From CAYRCU01 sp964422865 (GTDB lineage: Bacteria; Patescibacteriota; Microgenomatia; UBA8517), in contig CAYRCU010000010.1 in assembly GCA_964422865.1 (NCBI GenBank), forward strand, positions 1 through 33,471: DNA of 33,471 bases. The letters are read 5' to 3'. This document shows positions 28,189 to 33,471 of this stretch, piece after piece. The notes beneath the pieces were generated by a model. It ran no database searches. It was given only the letters and a program-made list of their open reading frames with translations, and was not told the DNA's origin. The position numbers were made by a program, and so were the translations under genes. Within the stretch, counting starts at the first letter, position 1, and each line of letters opens with the position of its first letter.

Positions 28189-28395
28189 TTATATAACTGC
28201 CAAGATGGAAATGAGAATGAATAAACTGCCGACCACGAAAGTGGAGCGGAAAATTAGCTGCTCAAGCCCGCGTCTTGTGAAGGAGGTTTGTGAACCCCAA
28301 GATCTGCCGAACCCCGTGCCTTTTGTTTGTATCAAGATAAAAAGAGACAGGATCAGGCCGAATATGATTTGTAATGATAAAAGCCACGTATTCAT
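28189..28395 (-). CDS. secG: SecG preprotein translocase subunit
   Basis: This is a 68-residue protein with two membrane segments (about 4-22 and 49-67) joined by a loop IQTKGTGFGRSWG followed by FTRRG, the classic SecG loop. It assists SecYE in protein export. Length fits the family. A TATAAT box lies 11 nt before the ATG. The solute-binding-protein gene follows 20 bp downstream. Confidence 0.9.
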   Translation of the reverse strand: MNTWLLSLQIIFGLILSLFILIQTKGTGFGRSWGSQTSFTRRGLEQLIFRSTFVVGSLFILISILAVI

Positions 28396-28406
28396 GTTCG
28401 ACTTGT

Positions 28407-28412
28407 ATTATA
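28407..28412 (-). promoter_or_regulatory. Candidate -10 box of secG
   Basis: TATAAT on the minus strand, 11 nt before the ATG at 28395, in the 25-bp space after the holin-like gene. Confidence 0.45.
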
Positions 28413-28420
28413 GCTTTTTT

Positions 28421-28825
28421 TTATTTTGTTATCCAATGGATGAGGGTTGTTATTATAGAAATCAGAAGCGAGAAGGCAAGGTATGCGAGTGGTCCTGCAG
28501 GGAAGCTTGTGGCCGGGATGTCCAGGTATTGGGATGTGAAACCCGGATAATTAAATCCTGTGACTTGAAATTGGGGAAGGGCGAGATCCACTATATATAG
28601 CGTTACGGCGTGGGCTATGAATTTTAAGAGACCCAGAGTGGCAATAGTTAAAGGGAGGATGAGAATATTTATTATGGGTTTAATGGTCATTGCGGCCAGT
28701 GCGAGAGCGGCTCCGGTGGTTAAAATTCCCGTGAGTTCGTCTCTGAAAACAAGGCCTGTTGCGAGATTGTGGGCGGTAAAAAGGGCTATGGTTTCGATGG
28801 CAAAGATTCTAAAAAGGCGTTTCAT
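28421..28825 (-). CDS. Phage-holin-4-like membrane protein
   Basis: The protein has 134 residues with four hydrophobic segments (about 5-22, 32-50, 52-76, 105-131). The pattern and the conserved KPIINILILPLTIATLGL match the Phage_holin_4_2 family (PF04020), common in bacterial chromosomes with unknown function and not evidence of a prophage. It lies 32 bp after uvrC in the same direction. Confidence 0.8.
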   Translation of the reverse strand: MKRLFRIFAIETIALFTAHNLATGLVFRDELTGILTTGAALALAAMTIKPIINILILPLTIATLGLLKFIAHAVTLYIVDLALPQFQVTGFNYPGFTSQYLDIPATSFPAGPLAYLAFSLLISIITTLIHWITK

Positions 28826-28857
28826 AAAGTCAGTATGGCTTTATGGGAGTGTTTTTG

Positions 28858-30150
28858 TCAATTTTTGAAGAAGTATTTTTTAATGAGATGAAAGTGATAG
28901 CGCCGTGCAAATCGGTGGGCTTCGGCGTCGAGCCTTTCTATGAGGTTTCTTGCGGGACCTTCTCCAAGAGAGATTGTTATAAATTTGCTTTTGGTTTTTA
29001 TAATTAGATTGTTTGTTCTTTTCGCCAGGCCTATGATCGGGATGTTTGATCCGAGTGCTTTTTGTGCCGCGGAAACTTGCCCCTTTCCCCCATCGATTAT
29101 TATAAGGTTTGGCTTGCCCCAGGAGTTAAGGTATTTGACCCTTCTTTTTAGAACAACATTTATGGCTTTTGTGTCGTTGTTGAGTTTTTTATTGCTTACT
29201 TTGAAGTGTCTATATAATGTTTTGTCGGGCTCCCCGTTTATAAAAGTTACCATTGAAGCAGTTGGATTTGTTCCCGACAGATGGGCAACATCGTAGCATT
29301 CTATTCTGTTGAGTTTATTTATGTTTATGTATGGTTTGAGAAGAGACTTTAGTCTTTTAAGCTCTTTTGCCCGGATATCTTTTATGAGATTGGGATTTTT
29401 TATATAGGAGTGTGTGTTTATTTGAGGAGCTGAGATGTACTCAAGATTTTTTAGTTTTTGCAGAAGTACTTGAGCTTCTTCGAATTTTTCTTTTTTTGAC
29501 AACATATCTAACTCTCTTTGCAGTTCTCTTTTTACTGACGGCAGGTTACCTGACAGTATTTTTTGGATTTGCTTGATGTTTGTCAGATAGGCTTTTTTGA
29601 TTTCAGGATTATCTTTTATTTCTGAAGGGCAGGGATTGCAAAGTCCGATGTGAGCTCTGATGCATTTTCTTTTTGTGGGTTTGTGATCACCGAAGGGGAA
29701 AGATTTTCTTAGAGTTCTTAGAACATGTTTTGCCGTGGTGCCGTTTGTGTACGGACCAAACACTTTCCTCTTGGGAGTATTTTTTAGATCTGTTTGTCGG
29801 ACGGTTTTAATTATTGGCAGTGTGTCTTTTGTTATTACGATATACAAAGGGCTTTTTCCATCCTTAAGTTGAATGTTGTATTTGGGCTGTTTGGTATTAA
29901 TTAAATTTGCTTCGAGAAGTGTTGCTTCAAATTCGGAAGCAGTAACTATCCAGGTTATGTGGGTGGCGTTTTTTATCATTTTGGCGGTTTTGGGCTCTAA
30001 GGTTGTCGCAAAGTATGAGGACAGTCTCGATCTTAGAGATTTTGACCTGCCTATGTAGATAGGGGTACCTTTGGAGTTAAGAAATGAGTAGATCCCGGGA
30101 AGAGCGGGAAGCTTGAGATATGTTTTTGGACTTAATTTGAGAGGCTTCAT
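28858..30150 (-). CDS. uvrC: Excinuclease UvrC, short form
   Basis: This subunit makes both incisions in nucleotide excision repair. It has 430 residues. The GIY-YIG nuclease is at 18-95 (PGIYSFLNSKGTPIYIGR), followed by the Cys-rich segment RKCIRAHIGLCNPCP, the UvrBC-like helices and the RNase H-like second nuclease (ECYDVAHLSGTNPTAS, LIIIDGGKGQ, EAHRFA). Canonical UvrC is about 600 residues; the C-terminal HhH2 domain is absent. Some CPR UvrCs are short in this way. The start overlaps the transglutaminase gene by 4 bp. Confidence 0.9.
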   Translation of the reverse strand: MKPLKLSPKTYLKLPALPGIYSFLNSKGTPIYIGRSKSLRSRLSSYFATTLEPKTAKMIKNATHITWIVTASEFEATLLEANLINTKQPKYNIQLKDGKSPLYIVITKDTLPIIKTVRQTDLKNTPKRKVFGPYTNGTTAKHVLRTLRKSFPFGDHKPTKRKCIRAHIGLCNPCPSEIKDNPEIKKAYLTNIKQIQKILSGNLPSVKRELQRELDMLSKKEKFEEAQVLLQKLKNLEYISAPQINTHSYIKNPNLIKDIRAKELKRLKSLLKPYININKLNRIECYDVAHLSGTNPTASMVTFINGEPDKTLYRHFKVSNKKLNNDTKAINVVLKRRVKYLNSWGKPNLIIIDGGKGQVSAAQKALGSNIPIIGLAKRTNNLIIKTKSKFITISLGEGPARNLIERLDAEAHRFARRYHFHLIKKYFFKN

Positions 30151-31943
30151 TTATGGAGTTTGAAAAATATTGTTATTGATGCAAGTAGAATAGAAGACAA
30201 AGCGGCGGTGGCTGCTATGAGGGTTGTATAGTTTTTATTTGTTGAGATAACGAGCACTTCTTTGGCGTATTCAAGTCTGATTTCACCGGGTGCTTTTTTA
30301 CCCGTTAGTCCGTAGGGAACTGTGAAGGAATATTTAAATGTTTGCATGGGGAGGAGGGATTCTATTGCAATTTTATCTTTTTGGCGTTGGTCGAAGTAAA
30401 TATTTAGGTTTTGATTGTAAAGGGCCGAAGGACCGTTACTTTTTATATAAAGTGTGAATTTTGTGTTGCCTATTGGTATTTTTGAGGCCTGCTGTGTTTT
30501 TAGGGTAATATTGGGAATTTTTTCTTCAGGAAGGCTTGAGAGATTAATGTAGACGTCTTTTTGCGGGTTGGGACCGAGTTTATAGGAGCCTGCCGGGTAG
30601 GGTTTTTGAGAGTTAATTCCGTGAATGGCGAAAGTAATGTGCTTTAGATCGAATGTATTGAAATAATCTGACCCCCCTGTGGTGCTTTCCCACGTTGGGT
30701 CGACCGGGATCCATATGTTTTTTTCCTCATCCCAATATTCCGGCCATGCGTGCAAGACATCTGCTACGAGAGATAGAGGTTTTAGGCGAGGATTTTCCGT
30801 GTAGGCGAAACCGTTTATCTCGCGCGCAGGTATTCCTTTGGCTCTTGCTAGCGCTATAAAAAGATCGGTAAATTCCATACATGTGGCTTCGGTTGGGTTG
30901 AGGAGGGCTTCTGCAGCTCCGAGTCTTTTTGTGTTTGGTTTTAAGCGGTCATAGTTATAGGTAAGTCGGTTAACTACGAAATCATATATTTCTTTGATGT
31001 CTTCCAGAGAACTTGCTGTTGCTTGAATTTTTGGATTTTGTGTTTGCCAGATTGGTGTACTGAGAGTGTTTTTTTGGAGTGTGCCGGCGTTTTGCAACGG
31101 AAGGCTGCGAGGCTTTGCGAATACTTGGATATGCCCTTTGGCTTTGATATCTAATTTTTGTTTTGGGTCGAGAGCGTAGCTGGCTATCCAGTTTCCGTCT
31201 TCATCTCTGTTGATACTTGTGGGTGTGGGATCAAGGGAGCTATAAAACATCTTTTGAAAAGCTGTATCCGGGGGGATGGCTATGCTTGTTTCTGCTTTGT
31301 TTGATAATGGATTTTCCAAATGGTAGGAGAGATCAAAAGAGAACACTTGGAAATGGCCGAAACTTGCTGAAATTGCTTTGTCCGTAAGAGCGTCTTTGTA
31401 GAAAAGAAAAATTTGGGAGCTGGGTGTTGTGTGTTTTTCCGATGCAGGTGGAGAAAGTGCGGCTAAGTCTCCGAAAGATTTGGGTACACGCAGTTCGACC
31501 AGTAGTTCGTCGAATTGATCTGCGGATGATATTTTGGGGAGGGAGATTTCCCAAACTTCTCCTATCTTTGCGACCAGCGTGTTATCTGAGAATTGGATCT
31601 CAAAGTTTTGGGTGTTTCCTTTGCCTACGGATTTTTTGGGAAATGTTACTTTAATTGTTTTTTGGTTGTCTTTTTTGTTGATTTCTATTGGGATTTCGGT
31701 GTTGTCGATTATGGCTTTTGGATTTTGCAGATTTACATTTTCCAAGACCAACGTAAAGCTTTTTGTATACTTGTCGGTTGTGAGGTTTGTAATTTCAAAC
31801 TTTAGGGAGGCATTTAAATTTTCGCTTTCGGTAGCCGTATAGATGGCTCGAAGTCTTGTTTTAAAATTATTTTGGGAGTAAGTTTTTGTAGGAAAAAATA
31901 GAGGGAGGATTAAGATGATTAATGAAACTATTAATTTTTTCAT
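30147..31943 (-). CDS. Membrane-anchored transglutaminase-like cysteine protease-fold protein
   Basis: The protein has 598 residues. A signal peptide (1-20) and a C-terminal membrane helix (about 572-594) place it outside the cytoplasm. Beta-rich regions flank a transglutaminase core with Cys355 (EATCMEF), His398 (VLHAWPEYW) and Asp415 (VDPTW), a complete triad. Members cleave or link peptides at the cell surface. The C-terminal part (about 430-570) is Ig-like. It overlaps uvrA by 4 bp and uvrC by 4 bp, so it is co-translated with DNA-repair genes, which is odd for a surface protein. Confidence 0.85.
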   Translation of the reverse strand: MKKLIVSLIILILPLFFPTKTYSQNNFKTRLRAIYTATESENLNASLKFEITNLTTDKYTKSFTLVLENVNLQNPKAIIDNTEIPIEINKKDNQKTIKVTFPKKSVGKGNTQNFEIQFSDNTLVAKIGEVWEISLPKISSADQFDELLVELRVPKSFGDLAALSPPASEKHTTPSSQIFLFYKDALTDKAISASFGHFQVFSFDLSYHLENPLSNKAETSIAIPPDTAFQKMFYSSLDPTPTSINRDEDGNWIASYALDPKQKLDIKAKGHIQVFAKPRSLPLQNAGTLQKNTLSTPIWQTQNPKIQATASSLEDIKEIYDFVVNRLTYNYDRLKPNTKRLGAAEALLNPTEATCMEFTDLFIALARAKGIPAREINGFAYTENPRLKPLSLVADVLHAWPEYWDEEKNIWIPVDPTWESTTGGSDYFNTFDLKHITFAIHGINSQKPYPAGSYKLGPNPQKDVYINLSSLPEEKIPNITLKTQQASKIPIGNTKFTLYIKSNGPSALYNQNLNIYFDQRQKDKIAIESLLPMQTFKYSFTVPYGLTGKKAPGEIRLEYAKEVLVISTNKNYTTLIAATAALSSILLASITIFFKLHK

Positions 31944-33471
31944 ATAACTTCTTTGAGGAATTTACCGGTGTGGGACATACTGGATTTCATTATATCTTTG
32001 GGTGTGCCGTTTGCCACTATTTTTCCACCAAGTTCTCCACCTTCGGGTCCAAGATCTATGACCCAGTCTGCATTTTTTATAACATCCAAGTTATGTTCAA
32101 CGACGATTACGGTATTTCCTTTTTCAACAAGGATTTTAAGAACTGACATCAAGCGTTCAAGATCGGAAAAATGGAGACCTGTTGTGGGCTCATCCAGGAT
32201 GTAGACGGTTTGGCCGGTTGCCTTTTTTCCCAATTCTGAGGCTAGTTTTACTCTTTGTGCTTCGCCCCCTGAAAGAGTTGTTGCGCTTTGACCAAGTTCT
32301 ATATAATCAAGCCCCACGGCCTTGAGAGTTTCTAGTTTTGAAGTTACGTTTTTGTAGACATGGAAATAGTCAATAGCTTCTGAGACGGTCATTTTTAATA
32401 CTTCCGAGATGTTTTTGCTTTTGTAGGTGATGTCTAGGGTTTGAGAATTGTAGCGAGCCCCTTTGCAGATTTCACAGGTGACCCAGATATTTGGCATGAA
32501 TTGCATTTCTATTTTATTTTTACCCTGGCCTCGACACGCTTCGCAGCGTCCCCCTTTTATATTGAAAGAAAAGCGCCCTTTTTTGTACCCCATTGCTCGA
32601 GCTTCCCTGGTGTTTGCAAAAACGTCTCTAATTGCATCAAAAACTTTTGTGTAAGTTGCGGGGTTGCTTCTTGGGGTCCTTCCTATTGGAGATTGATCGA
32701 TGAGTACGACTCTATCTATGTTGTCTGTTCCCAGTATGTCTTTGTGTTTTCCCGGCGTGTAGTTGTGGTATCTGTTAATGCGCTTAGCTAATGCATGATA
32801 GAGGGTTTCCACAGCTAAGGTGGACTTGCCGCTTCCTGAAACACCGGTTATGGCAATAAGATTGCCGAGTGGAAATTCTACATCAATATTTTTTAGATTA
32901 AATGCGCTTGCTCCTTTTAGAATTAGTTTTTTTCTTTCAGAGGATTTGTTGCCGTTTTTTGGAAACTGAATTTTTTTAGTGTTTGCAAGATACTTTCCTG
33001 TCTTTGATTTCGGATTTTTTTTGAGAGAATCCGGCGGTTGTGATGCAATAACAACTCCACCGTCTTTCCCTGCTCCCGGGCCGAAATCGATGATGAGGTC
33101 TGAAGCTTCCATAACGTCTCTGTCGTGTTCTACTATGATTACCGTGTTTCCGAGATCTCGGAGATTTTTAAGTGTTGAGATTAGTTTGCGATTGTCCCTT
33201 GGATGAAGCCCGATGGTAGGCTCATCCAGTACATATAATACTCCCGAAAGTCCGGTTCCGATTTGAGAGGCAAGACGTATTCTTTGAGCCTCCCCTCCGG
33301 AAAGAGTTCCTGCTGAGCGAGACAAGGTTATATATTCAAGGCCCACGTCTTCCAAAAATCTCAATCTTGTGATTGTTTCTTTTAAAATGAGTTTGGCAAT
33401 TTCTTTCTCTCTTTTTGAAAGTGCCGAGCCTGTTTGAAGAGAGCCTGCCCACTTTCTGAGGCTTTTTATTG
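31940..33471 (-). CDS. uvrA: Excinuclease UvrA, C-terminal part (cut by window end)
   Basis: The frame runs in from beyond 33471 and is open at that end. About 510 residues are visible: the end of the first ATPase domain with LSGGEAQRIRLASQIG and VLYVLDEPTIGLHPRD, then the second ATPase domain with GVSGSGKST, the zinc motif CEACRGQG...CEICKG, LSGGEAQRVKLASEL and VYILDEPTTGLHF. The 3' end overlaps the transglutaminase start by 4 bp (ATGA). UvrA detects DNA damage and loads UvrB for excision repair. Confidence 0.95.
   Translation of the reverse strand, partial: IKSLRKWAGSLQTGSALSKREKEIAKLILKETITRLRFLEDVGLEYITLSRSAGTLSGGEAQRIRLASQIGTGLSGVLYVLDEPTIGLHPRDNRKLISTLKNLRDLGNTVIIVEHDRDVMEASDLIIDFGPGAGKDGGVVIASQPPDSLKKNPKSKTGKYLANTKKIQFPKNGNKSSERKKLILKGASAFNLKNIDVEFPLGNLIAITGVSGSGKSTLAVETLYHALAKRINRYHNYTPGKHKDILGTDNIDRVVLIDQSPIGRTPRSNPATYTKVFDAIRDVFANTREARAMGYKKGRFSFNIKGGRCEACRGQGKNKIEMQFMPNIWVTCEICKGARYNSQTLDITYKSKNISEVLKMTVSEAIDYFHVYKNVTSKLETLKAVGLDYIELGQSATTLSGGEAQRVKLASELGKKATGQTVYILDEPTTGLHFSDLERLMSVLKILVEKGNTVIVVEHNLDVIKNADWVIDLGPEGGELGGKIVANGTPKDIMKSSMSHTGKFLKEVI

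Noticed and set aside
28421..28825. Prophage signal from a holin-like protein
   Set aside because: The Phage_holin_4_2 family is common in bacterial chromosomes and no other phage gene is present.

Overview
The window most likely comes from a member of the Candidate Phyla Radiation (Patescibacteria), probably near Microgenomates. This is an inference from gene content. The signs are a low-GC genome with very tight gene spacing, a DRG/OBG-type GTPase with a TGS domain, a UvrC without its C-terminal HhH region, a minimal SecG, and a MoxR-type AAA ATPase fused to the C-type-lectin fold used as a target by diversity-generating retroelements (DGRs). Many start codons lie 6-16 nt after a TATAAT-like box, so many transcripts are probably leaderless or nearly so.

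Layout. (1) 1-1600: tRNA-Leu(CAG), a DRG-type GTPase and tRNA-Arg(TCG). Copies of tRNA 5' ends (exactly nt 1-21) sit directly upstream of both tRNAs, and one more lies at the window edge. (2) 1.6-4.0 kb, minus strand: an unknown membrane-anchored protein, the catalytic C-terminal half of a dual-specificity phosphatase, and a nucleotidyltransferase-fold protein with altered catalytic residues. (3) 4.2-9.6 kb, plus strand: a metal-stress cluster of DsbA-like protein, CadC-like ArsR repressor, CadA-like P-type ATPase, SufS-like cysteine desulfurase and a second membrane-anchored DsbA-like protein. A similar palindrome lies in the two promoters. (4) 9.9-15.8 kb, minus strand: a five-gene block encoding a HEPN protein, a zincin/VWA protein, a small unknown, a MoxR AAA-CLec fusion and a Nudix hydrolase. 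It looks like a MoxR-VWA conflict or signalling system with a diversifiable sensor. (5) 15.8-22.0 kb: accessory genes, including a membrane protein, two alpha/beta hydrolases, a winged-helix/Nudix-like regulator divergent from a VOC protein and a HhH-GPD glycosylase-like protein, and an unknown. (6) 22.1-23.6 kb: tRNA-Gly, tRNA-Pro, tRNA-Leu(TAA) and tRNA-His around an acidic small protein and an MscS channel. (7) 23.6-33.5 kb: an ABC exporter, a TGT-like enzyme, a family-5 solute-binding protein, SecG, a holin-4-like membrane protein, and the overlapping genes uvrA (cut by the window end), transglutaminase and uvrC.

Two things stand out. One is the tRNA-proximal 5'-half copies: four copies of one architecture, each carrying the acceptor and D-arm sequence of its own tRNA followed by a fold-back hairpin, and at the three with visible upstream sequence the copy starts where a promoter would start transcription. 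The other is the MoxR-CLec/VWA/HEPN/Nudix block. Its first gene carries a promoter plus about 23 N-terminal codons identical (174 bp of DNA) to those of the unrelated gene at 1611-2696. The same repeat splits a phosphatase gene into two fragments 13 kb apart. The 1.6-22 kb stretch therefore reads as a rearranging accessory region between tRNA genes and core genes. No integrase, reverse transcriptase, CRISPR array or IS element was seen.
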